Assembly: GCA_949927415.1 (NCBI GenBank)
Contig: CATLFB010000001.1
Span: 310,001 to 374,000, forward strand
Length of the DNA stretch: 64,000 nucleotides
Source of the DNA: an uncultured Candidatus Melainabacteria bacterium
Lineage (GTDB): Bacteria > Cyanobacteriota > Vampirovibrionia > Gastranaerophilales > Gastranaerophilaceae
Direction: 5' to 3'
Within the stretch, counting starts at the first letter, position 1; each line of letters starts with the position of its first letter. Of the stretch, positions 18,581-25,343 are shown piece after piece. The notes under the pieces are model-generated. The model saw only the letters and a program-made list of their open reading frames with translations, had not been told where the DNA came from and did not search any database. The translations under genes and the position numbers were made by a program.

Positions 18581-18709
18581 GGCACATCAGCGTATTGGAA
18601 AGGGCATATAGAAGGCGCTTTTGATTGATTAGGATAAATAATTAGAGAGTTATAGAGGCGCTGGGAAAGATTAATGTTTATGCTCTGTGTGAGATGACAG
18701 ATATTAGTT

Positions 18710-18739
18710 AAAAAGACCGATTTTTAAATCGGTCTTTTT
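18710..18739. terminator. Bidirectional terminator
   Basis: A 14-bp perfect stem (18710-18723 with 18726-18739) with A-run and T-run ends, between the converging accC (+) and HTH (-) genes. The remaining bases from 18581 show no RNA or coding feature that I recognise. Confidence 0.85.
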
Positions 18740-18744
18740 GTGTA

Positions 18745-18963
18745 TTAAAAGTCAAAGAAATCTTTAACCGGAATCTCCAGAGCCTCAGAAATATCAATTA
18801 AAAGTCCTAAACTTACACAACGCTTTGCAGTTTCTATTTTTGCCAGATGCTCACGTGAAATATCAAGTTTTTCAGCAAGCTGATTTTGAGAAAGCCCTTT
18901 TTCTTTCCGTTTTGTAAAAATATTGCGTCCCAATTGTAAAATTTTTGTAGTCTTATTGTTCAC
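18745..18963 (-). CDS. XRE-family HTH regulator divergent from a pilin gene
   Basis: A 72-residue single-domain XRE/Cro-CI protein. The classic pattern is clear: KGLSQNQLAEKLDISREHLA covers helices 2 and 3, followed by KIETAKRCVSLGLLIDISE and a C-terminal EIPVKDFFDF typical of this family. The start is a GTG at 18963 with no evident Shine-Dalgarno, so the message may be leaderless. It is transcribed away from the pilin gene at 19023 across a 59-base gap, and most likely regulates it. Confidence 0.88.
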   Translation of the reverse strand: MNNKTTKILQLGRNIFTKRKEKGLSQNQLAEKLDISREHLAKIETAKRCVSLGLLIDISEALEIPVKDFFDF

Positions 18964-18965
18964 AA

Positions 18966-18997
18966 ATACATTTTATGTGGTATATTAATTAATGTAT
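18966..18997. promoter_or_regulatory. Candidate operator/promoter between HTH and pilin genes
   Basis: Seven-base arms ATACATT (18966-18972) and AATGTAT (18991-18997) flank a possible -10 for the pilin gene (TATATT at 18981-18986; weak -35 TTCACA at 18959). Binding by the XRE protein would cover this promoter. The arms are short, so this is tentative. Confidence 0.35.
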
Positions 18998-19022
18998 GTA
19001 GTCTAAAAGAGAACAATTTACC

Positions 19023-19685
19023 ATGAAAAATTACGGATTTACCTTATCTGAAGTTTTGATAACCCTTGGAATTATAGGAATTGTCGCAGCAATGACGCTA
19101 TCTATGATAGTAGGGCATTATAAAAAACAGGTAACTGCCTCAAAATTGAAGAAAACTTATTCTGTTCTTTCACAAAGCTATATGAGGTCCGTAGATGAAA
19201 ATGGAGATTTTTTTCAGACAGTATTCAAAGGGTCAACTGCCGGAAAGGATTACTACGAGCAATATTGGAAAAAATATTTAAAAACAGTGCGAGAGTGCAG
19301 TACTAACAGAAGGTTTTATCCTGATGAGAATCTTAGCCCATGGTTTCAACCAAACGGAACACGTGAGGGCACGGGAGCTTATTGTAATCCTAGAACCCGC
19401 TGGATTGCGATTTTATCTGACGGCGTTTTATTGTTATTTTTGATATACACAGAAACCATTACTCCTGAACCCACAAGAATGATTTTTGTTGATATAAACG
19501 GAATTGAAAAACCAAATGTACTTGGGAAAGATGTATTTGTTTTTACATACGATGAGAAAGGTATAAAACCCGAAAATCCTGAACTATCCGACAGAGAAGC
19601 TGAATCAAGATGTAAAACGACAGGAAGAACATGTTCCATTTTAATTTACCGTAACGGCTGGGAAATCCAAAGGATTATCCGGTGA
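19023..19685 (+). CDS. Type IV pilin-like protein with a 3-prime frameshift (HTH-paired)
   Basis: Pilin-like protein of 220 residues with a very short leader (MKNYG) before FTLSEVLITLGIIGIVAAMT; Gly at -1 and Glu at +5 are both canonical. The globular part has FVDINGIEKPNVLGKDVFVF. It ends RNGWEIQRIIR. If one C is added at the ATCCAAAG near 19669, the end becomes NGWEIPKDYPVKI with a stop at 19691-19693, which matches the class A ending at 14874. So the gene carries a one-base deletion at its end, or the assembly does. It has no G/C tract and is divergent from the XRE gene at 18745. Confidence 0.88.
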   Translation: MKNYGFTLSEVLITLGIIGIVAAMTLSMIVGHYKKQVTASKLKKTYSVLSQSYMRSVDENGDFFQTVFKGSTAGKDYYEQYWKKYLKTVRECSTNRRFYPDENLSPWFQPNGTREGTGAYCNPRTRWIAILSDGVLLLFLIYTETITPEPTRMIFVDINGIEKPNVLGKDVFVFTYDEKGIKPENPELSDREAESRCKTTGRTCSILIYRNGWEIQRIIR

Positions 19686-19696
19686 AAATTTAATGC

Positions 19697-19724
19697 TTGA
19701 TATTAATATATAAAGTGTTACAAT
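19697..19724 (+). promoter_or_regulatory. Promoter of the MATE gene
   Basis: TTGATA (19697-19702), 16-base spacer, TACAAT (19719-19724). The start would be near 19731, only about 3 bases before the ATG, and no Shine-Dalgarno is visible, so the message may be leaderless. Confidence 0.5.
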
Positions 19725-19733
19725 AGAAACCGT

Positions 19734-21062
19734 ATGAGTAATCAATTCAGACATTACGTAAAGGAATTATTAAACATTGCCCTGCCGATAATCATGGGAA
19801 ACCTTGGTTTCATACTGATTGGCGCAGGTGATGTTTTGATTGCCGGAAGACATTCAACAGACACGCTTGCGGCAATCAGCATTGCAACTGCCATCACAAA
19901 CTGCATTCAAACATTCGGAATAGGTCTGATTGCAAGCGTTTCGCCGCTGTTGTCAAATTACAGGGGCGAGAGAAAGAGCGCGAAAAAATATTTTTATCCT
20001 TCAATAAAATTTTCAATGCTGCTCGGGTTTATAATAATGCTTGCAGTTCTGGCATTTATTCCGCTGATAGATTTTATGAAATTTGAAGCCAATCTTGTGC
20101 CGCTCATAAAAGAATACATGTTTGTAACTGCTTTTGCGACATTTGGCGGATATTTGCATGCTGCATTGAAAGAATTTTTACAGGCATTTGAAATCGTGCT
20201 TGTGCCAAATCTTGTTACTGTGTTCTCGGTATTTTTAAATGTCATTTTGAACATTGTCCTTGTATTAGGCTGGGGGCCCATACCTTCATTGGGCGTACTG
20301 GGTCTTGCGATTGCAAGTTTTCTTGTAAGATATTTTATGGGACTTGCTTTGCTGATTTACTGTTTCAGAATAATGAAATTCAGAAATTATGAAGAATTCG
20401 ATTATTACAAAAGCCTTTTGAAAATAGGACTTCCGATATCACTGGCAATTATGGTGGAATTTATCGCATTCAACAGCGTCGCAATAATAATGGGGCGCGT
20501 TGCAGGAATTTATGCCGCCGCACAAAACCTCATTTGCACGCTAACAACAATTTCATTTATGGTGCCGCTTGCAATCTCAAACGCGATTGCCGTAAAGGTT
20601 GGATTTGCAAACGGGGCGGAAAATTTCTACGATTTAAAAAGATATTCCTTTGTAGGTCTTGTGATGTCAGTGGGATTTATGCTGTGCAGTTCCGTTGTGT
20701 TTTCAAGTTTTCCGGAATTTCTGGTCGGACTTTTCACAATTGACCCAAAACTTATTGAAATCAGTGTTCCGGTTTTGTATATTTTATCAATATTTCAGGT
20801 GTTTGACGGGCTTCAGGTGGCACTTGCCGGAATTTTCAAGGGCATAAAAAAGACCGGTGTTGTCCTGCTTTCAAATTTTACGGCATACTGGCTTCTGTTC
20901 CTGCCGCTGGGGTATTCTCTGGCTTTCAAGTATAACTTGCAGCTTAAAGGATTCTGGCTCGGGCTTTTGATTGCAGCCATTACGCTTTGTATTATTATGC
21001 TTTCTTTTATTACAAAATATCTCAAAGAGTTGAAGCCGAAAACAGTTGCCACAAACAATTAA
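19734..21062 (+). CDS. MATE-family multidrug efflux transporter
   Basis: Inner-membrane cation-coupled exporter of the MATE/NorM superfamily (442 residues, about 12 hydrophobic helices in two homologous halves). The first helices carry LLNIALPIIMGNLGFILIGA and an internal repeat GLPISLAIMVEFIAF starts the second half near residue 230, as usual for this family. The C-terminus is short and basic. Substrate unknown. It lies downstream of the pilin gene at 19023 but seems to have its own promoter. The RDD gene follows after about 50 bases. Confidence 0.88.
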   Translation: MSNQFRHYVKELLNIALPIIMGNLGFILIGAGDVLIAGRHSTDTLAAISIATAITNCIQTFGIGLIASVSPLLSNYRGERKSAKKYFYPSIKFSMLLGFIIMLAVLAFIPLIDFMKFEANLVPLIKEYMFVTAFATFGGYLHAALKEFLQAFEIVLVPNLVTVFSVFLNVILNIVLVLGWGPIPSLGVLGLAIASFLVRYFMGLALLIYCFRIMKFRNYEEFDYYKSLLKIGLPISLAIMVEFIAFNSVAIIMGRVAGIYAAAQNLICTLTTISFMVPLAISNAIAVKVGFANGAENFYDLKRYSFVGLVMSVGFMLCSSVVFSSFPEFLVGLFTIDPKLIEISVPVLYILSIFQVFDGLQVALAGIFKGIKKTGVVLLSNFTAYWLLFLPLGYSLAFKYNLQLKGFWLGLLIAAITLCIIMLSFITKYLKELKPKTVATNN

Positions 21063-21113
21063 AAATGCTATTATTGACTTAATCTTGAAAGATAAGAATA
21101 AAAGGAGTTGAAT

Positions 21114-22529
21114 GTGGAAGAATTAAGAGAAAACCGAAATCCGTTTGCGATTACGGGATTTTTGGGAAGAAAATGGTATTTTATATTAGGAATAATTATA
21201 GGAATTGTGAATATCGTAGCGCAATTGGTGCTTTGTAATCACATTTTCAGAGAAATTTTTACGCTTGCAAGGGCGGAAGAACCTTATTGTTTATATGATA
21301 TTCTCACCTCGGGCATTATTGTGCAGGGAGAAATTGTAGCTTATGTTATATTGTTTTGCGCCGGCATAATCTTGTCTTTTATAAATAACAAAAAACGTAT
21401 AACAGATATATTAGGCGACGAAAAATATTCTTATCTTCTTGCATCAGCAATTGCGCTAATCACAGGTATTGAAATGTTTCTGCCAAGCACTTCCGTATTC
21501 TTCGGAATATTACATATCATATTACTGATTATGGCGTATACTCTCATTTGCTATAAAGGAGAACTTTCGCTTAAAGGAACTTCTGAAAAAGTTCAGCCTG
21601 ATTCCGACGGTTCTGTAGAGACTCTGAAAGTTGTTTCATTCTGGAGACGGTGGCTCGCATACATTCTTGATGCATCATTTATTCTTGGAGGGATTTCCGT
21701 TTTTCTAATAAAAATCTTTCCGGACTTCTTAATAAGTCTCGGGGATTTCTCGATTCTCATCGGAGCCGCAATTTTTGTTCTGTATTTCGGAATCATGAAT
21801 AGCGAAATCGGAAAAGGCCAAACTCTTGGTAAAGCCGTTTTAGGGGTAAAAGTTGTCGACAGTTCGGGAAATTACATCACACTTAAACAATCACTTTTAA
21901 GAGCCGCAATTTTAACGTTTTGTCTTATGATACCGTTTGCATTTATGCAAATGGCACTGGTAAAAGATTTAACTTTGATAGAAAACATAATTTACACACT
22001 TGCGATTACGGCAGAGACATTTTTCTGCTTTATGTTTTTATTCAACCTCAAAACACGCCAAACGCTCCATGATTTGGCCGCAAAAACCTATGTTGTCACA
22101 GAAAAATGCGATTCACCCCTCAAAAATTCAAAAATCAACATTGCCCCGCTTGTTTGCGCAATAATACTTGCTCTTCTGACAGGATTTTTTAAAACCGCAG
22201 GAACAATATTGATGACTTTTTATAAACAAAACACCGCATTTGCATCTATCCAAAAGGCAGAACAGGAATTTGATATTAAAATTACCAAGAAACAAAAACT
22301 CTTCAATCACTCAAAAAACAAAAATGCAATCACTGTATATATTCCCTCAAAAGACATTTATGACGCTGATTTTGCAGACAAAATCGGCCAATCAATTCTG
22401 AACAGCGATCCTTACAATATCTATCTTGTCAATGTATTTTTATACAAACAAGCCTCAATCGGCAATATGTCAATGCTGAAACAACAATACTACACTGTCA
22501 AAAACGATGAAGATGAGGTAGATAAATAA
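21114..22529 (+). CDS. RDD-family multi-pass membrane protein
   Basis: Integral membrane protein of 471 residues. Several N-terminal hydrophobic helices precede an RDD domain (SFWRRWLAYILDASFILGG near residue 180, then GKGQTLGKAVLGVKVVD), followed by further helices and a cytoplasmic or periplasmic C-terminal region of about 90 residues. RDD proteins are poorly understood; some have been linked to ion transport. I choose the GTG at 21114, which is 6 bases after AAAGGAG; an in-frame TTG at 21108 directly abuts the ribosome site. ndk follows 41 bases downstream. Confidence 0.78.
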   Translation: MEELRENRNPFAITGFLGRKWYFILGIIIGIVNIVAQLVLCNHIFREIFTLARAEEPYCLYDILTSGIIVQGEIVAYVILFCAGIILSFINNKKRITDILGDEKYSYLLASAIALITGIEMFLPSTSVFFGILHIILLIMAYTLICYKGELSLKGTSEKVQPDSDGSVETLKVVSFWRRWLAYILDASFILGGISVFLIKIFPDFLISLGDFSILIGAAIFVLYFGIMNSEIGKGQTLGKAVLGVKVVDSSGNYITLKQSLLRAAILTFCLMIPFAFMQMALVKDLTLIENIIYTLAITAETFFCFMFLFNLKTRQTLHDLAAKTYVVTEKCDSPLKNSKINIAPLVCAIILALLTGFFKTAGTILMTFYKQNTAFASIQKAEQEFDIKITKKQKLFNHSKNKNAITVYIPSKDIYDADFADKIGQSILNSDPYNIYLVNVFLYKQASIGNMSMLKQQYYTVKNDEDEVDK

Positions 22530-22570
22530 ATCTTTTTATGATACAATTGCAATGAATGGAGGAAACACAC

Positions 22571-23041
22571 ATGTTAAGAGAAGAAAGAACATTTATTGCC
22601 GTAAAACCTGATGGTGTAAAAAGAGGTTTGGTCGGAGAAATTGTCAGAAGATTTGAACGCAAAGGTTTTAAATTAATCGGCATTAAGATGCTCGATGTTA
22701 CTCCGGAAATGGCAGAAAAACATTATGGCGAACATAAAGGAAAACCTTTCTACCCGCGCTTAATCGAATACATTCAAAGCGGCCCGATTGTTGCAATGGT
22801 TTGGAAGGGTTATGACGTAATCCATGGCGCAAGAGTGATTATGGGTTCAACAAAGCCAAACGAAGCCCAGGTCGGAACTATCCGCGCAGACTTTGCTCTT
22901 GTAAAAGAATACAATGTTGTCCACGGTTCTGACAGCGAAGAAAGCGCAGAAAGAGAAATCGCAATCTACTTTAACGAAAACGAAATTTGCGACGAATACG
23001 ATAACATGGCAGAAATCGTAATCGAAAAAATTGATGATTAA
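22571..23041 (+). CDS. ndk: Nucleoside diphosphate kinase
   Basis: Transfers the gamma phosphate between nucleoside di- and triphosphates through a phosphohistidine. The 156-residue protein has the Lys of TFIAVKPDGVKRG, the MGSTKPNEA segment and catalytic His118 in VVHGSDSEESAEREI. The start is the ATG at 22571, because GGAGG sits 8 bases before it; an ATG at 22556 lies inside or ahead of that site. A clear terminator follows at 23049. Confidence 0.96.
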   Translation: MLREERTFIAVKPDGVKRGLVGEIVRRFERKGFKLIGIKMLDVTPEMAEKHYGEHKGKPFYPRLIEYIQSGPIVAMVWKGYDVIHGARVIMGSTKPNEAQVGTIRADFALVKEYNVVHGSDSEESAEREIAIYFNENEICDEYDNMAEIVIEKIDD

Positions 23042-23048
23042 TAATATT

Positions 23049-23073
23049 AAGGCGTGAAATTCACGCCTTTTTT
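23049..23073 (+). terminator. Terminator of ndk
   Basis: A 9-bp stem AAGGCGTGA / TCACGCCTT with a 3-base loop, followed by a T-run. It ends the ndk transcript. Confidence 0.85.
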
Positions 23074-23082
23074 AAGCACTTA

Positions 23083-23103
23083 AGCCGGCAAAAATTGCCG
23101 GCT
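23083..23103 (+). other. Short GC-rich hairpin upstream of tgt
   Basis: Stem AGCCGGCAA / TTGCCGGCT with an AAA loop, without a T-run, 22 bases before the tgt start. It may shape the tgt 5-prime leader or back up the ndk terminator. Confidence 0.45.
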
Positions 23104-23125
23104 CAAATATAAAAAGCAGGATAAT

Positions 23126-24256
23126 ATGACACACAAGCCGGAAGACGATTTTTTCAAATATGAACTTACACACACATGCAAACAGACAGGCGCACGGGCT
23201 GGCGTTTTCACAACCCCGCACGGAATTATCAAAACCCCGATATTCATGCCTGTCGGAACAAATTCTGCGGTCAAAACTCTGACATCAGACCAGATTATGG
23301 ACACCGGCGCTCAAATCATGCTTTCAAATTCCTACCATCTTTACCTTCGCGCAGGAACAAAAAGAATACGCGACTTTGGCGGAATCCATGGCTGGATGAA
23401 CTGGCACAAGCCTGTTTTGACAGATTCAGGCGGATTTCAGGTATTTTCGCTTGCACATTTAAGAAAAATAACAGAAGACGGCGTGGAATTTCGCGACCCC
23501 AAAGACGGCAAAAAACACTTTATCAACCCTGAAATATCCATGGAAATCCAGCAGGATATTGGTGCAGACATAATTATGGCATTTGACGAATGCGCGCCGT
23601 ACCCTTGCGATTACGACACCGCAAAGAAAGCAATGGAGCGCACGCACCGCTGGCTTGAAAGATGTTTCAAAGCAAAAACAAACCCGCGTCAGGCACTTTT
23701 CCCGATTGTTCAGGGCGCGTTTTATGATGATTTGCGCCGTGAGAGTGCGTCGGTCATTTCATCCTACGATGCAGTCGGATATGCAATCGGCGGCTTGAGT
23801 GTCGGCGAAACTAAAGACATTATGAATCATTTTGTTGATTTTACGGCTCCGCTTCTTCCATTCAACAAGCCCCGATATTTAATGGGTGTCGGAACACCGG
23901 AAGATTTGCTTGACGGGATTAAGGGCGGAATTGATATGTTTGACTGCGTTCTGCCGACAAGAAACGCTCGCCACGGCTCATTTTTCACGTGGAGCGGCAA
24001 ACGCAACATCAAAATTAAAGCCTATGAAGACGACAAAGGTCCGCTTGTTGAAGGCTGCAATTGCTATGCCTGCCGCAATCACTCAAAAGCTTACATCAGG
24101 CACCTCTGGAGATGCGGCGAAAGCACAGCGGCGACGCTTCTTTCCATTCACAATATCCAATTTTTGGTTGAATTCTCGCAAAAATGCCGTCAGGCGATTT
24201 TAGAAGACCGCTTTGGCGATTTTTATAACGAGCATTACAAAAATTTGATTAGATAG
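23126..24256 (+). CDS. tgt: tRNA-guanine transglycosylase
   Basis: Exchanges G34 of the GUN anticodon tRNAs for the queuine precursor preQ1. The 376-residue TIM-barrel enzyme shows the active-site segment TDSGGFQVFSL, GGLSVGE, the catalytic-loop region FDCVLPTRNARHG and the zinc site CNCYACRNHSKAYIRHL near residues 311-327 with a later His. GCAGGAT precedes the ATG. It stands between two terminators, so it is probably a single-gene unit. Confidence 0.96.
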   Translation: MTHKPEDDFFKYELTHTCKQTGARAGVFTTPHGIIKTPIFMPVGTNSAVKTLTSDQIMDTGAQIMLSNSYHLYLRAGTKRIRDFGGIHGWMNWHKPVLTDSGGFQVFSLAHLRKITEDGVEFRDPKDGKKHFINPEISMEIQQDIGADIIMAFDECAPYPCDYDTAKKAMERTHRWLERCFKAKTNPRQALFPIVQGAFYDDLRRESASVISSYDAVGYAIGGLSVGETKDIMNHFVDFTAPLLPFNKPRYLMGVGTPEDLLDGIKGGIDMFDCVLPTRNARHGSFFTWSGKRNIKIKAYEDDKGPLVEGCNCYACRNHSKAYIRHLWRCGESTAATLLSIHNIQFLVEFSQKCRQAILEDRFGDFYNEHYKNLIR

Positions 24257-24307
24257 TTTTAGCCCAAAAGACTCTTCGAAATTAGTTTTAAACATTACAG
24301 GAAATCA

Positions 24308-24335
24308 AAAAACCGCCTTTAATACGGCGGTTTTT
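24308..24335. terminator. Bidirectional terminator between tgt and a pilin gene
   Basis: Perfect 10-bp stem AAAAACCGCC / GGCGGTTTTT with an 8-base loop, between the converging tgt (+) and pilin (-) genes. Confidence 0.85.
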
Positions 24336-24373
24336 GCATAAATTAGCGGGAAATACTTTGATACCAAAATGAT

Positions 24374-25186
24374 TTAATAACTAACTCTAAACGGATAGTC
24401 TTTTGGGATTTTCCAGCCGTTACTCTGAATAAGTGCAGCACAATAATAAGATGCCTTAATATTACATCCTGTGTATGAGTATTTATCAACTCCGCTATAT
24501 AGACTTTCGCTTTTGCCATCCCATGCAAACTTATACGGTTCAAAACCTCTGCCTTTATGATATATAAAATCAGTATTAGTTGTCGATAAAGGGTAATATA
24601 AAAAAACAAACGCACATTTTCCATACGCATTGGATAAAGAACCATACTTCTTTACACATCTATCAGGATCTCCCGTGAAAAATATCCAATCCCGCATATA
24701 ATCTGTCTGTAGAGCCATAAGCCCACTTCCGTCAGCAAAAAAGAATATTGGCTTACCATCTTTATCATACTTAACCTGAACAGTCCTCATATTAGGAGCA
24801 ATATAACGATTCCACCAGATTTCAACTTCTGACGCGCCTTTAACAAGGTTTCCTTCTTCGTCATAAACTATTTTCTGCTTATCCTGATACCATTCTTTCT
24901 TGTCGCCATAGGTAACTTCAGCCATCATGACAGCCTGATTTATTGAAGAATAGAATTTTGCAAGACGCGTTTCTACAACCCTGTTTGCGTTGCTCTGAAT
25001 CAGAGCCGGCAAAGTCATTGCCGCAACTATCCCTATTATACCAAGCGTAATCAAAACTTCTGCTAATGTGAAAGCGCATCTGACTGATGTTACACGATTA
25101 TATTTTTCCGGTACGCACATCAAAAAATGCCGGAAAATATTAATCTTTGCAGCGCTTGAATGGCAAAAACTTTTACCGAATGTCAA
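24374..25186 (-). CDS. Type IV pilin-like protein, class A (phase-OFF leader)
   Basis: Pilin-like protein with CA/FTLAEVLITLGIIGIVAAMT, the prepilin processing site and helix. The globular part has FFADGSGLMALQTDYMRDWIFF and ends IQSNGWKIPKDYPFRVSY (class A). The listed start is a weak TTG at 25186. A well-formed start lies upstream at 25259 (AAAGGAG, 6 bases, ATG), but a G12 tract leaves it one base out of frame; with 11 or 14 G residues the frame is open throughout and gives about 294 residues. The leader before the cleavage site would then be about 60 residues, far longer than usual for prepilins. Confidence 0.8.
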   Translation of the reverse strand: MTFGKSFCHSSAAKINIFRHFLMCVPEKYNRVTSVRCAFTLAEVLITLGIIGIVAAMTLPALIQSNANRVVETRLAKFYSSINQAVMMAEVTYGDKKEWYQDKQKIVYDEEGNLVKGASEVEIWWNRYIAPNMRTVQVKYDKDGKPIFFFADGSGLMALQTDYMRDWIFFTGDPDRCVKKYGSLSNAYGKCAFVFLYYPLSTTNTDFIYHKGRGFEPYKFAWDGKSESLYSGVDKYSYTGCNIKASYYCAALIQSNGWKIPKDYPFRVSY

Positions 25187-25202
25187 AAACCTTGCAGGAG
25201 CG

Positions 25203-25259
25203 TTATTTTCGGGTGCCCCCCCCCCCCGGAAATCCAGTCATAGTGAACATTTTAAACAT
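25203..25259 (-). other. Leader reading frame containing the G12 tract
   Basis: An ATG at 25259 follows AAAGGAG at ideal spacing. As assembled the leader is MFKMFTMTGFPGGGGTRK and stops at 25203-25205. Its first 30 bases are close to the leaders at 29483 and 50672 (Met-X-X-Met repeats, then TGF or EF, then glycines), so it belongs to the same cassette. Confidence 0.7.
25216..25227 (-). repeat. G12 homopolymer tract, putative phase-variation switch
   Basis: Twelve C residues on the plus strand (G12 in the coding sense) inside the leader of the pilin gene at 24374. After the tract the pilin frame is open without a stop (APENNAPARFLTFGKS). Length 11 or 14 would be ON; 12 is OFF. Confidence 0.82.
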
Positions 25260-25343
25260 TTTCATCTCCTTTAAAATTACATTCTTAATATATTATTTGA
25301 ATTCGATTTTTGCTTATCTGATGCCGCAGGAACATATTAAAGT

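Noticed and set aside
18581-18709. Possible small RNA or tRNA downstream of accC
   Set aside because: No cloverleaf, no T-loop GTTCRA motif and no promoter were seen; only the terminator at 18710 is supported. A search of all gaps for tRNA-like T-loop motifs found none.
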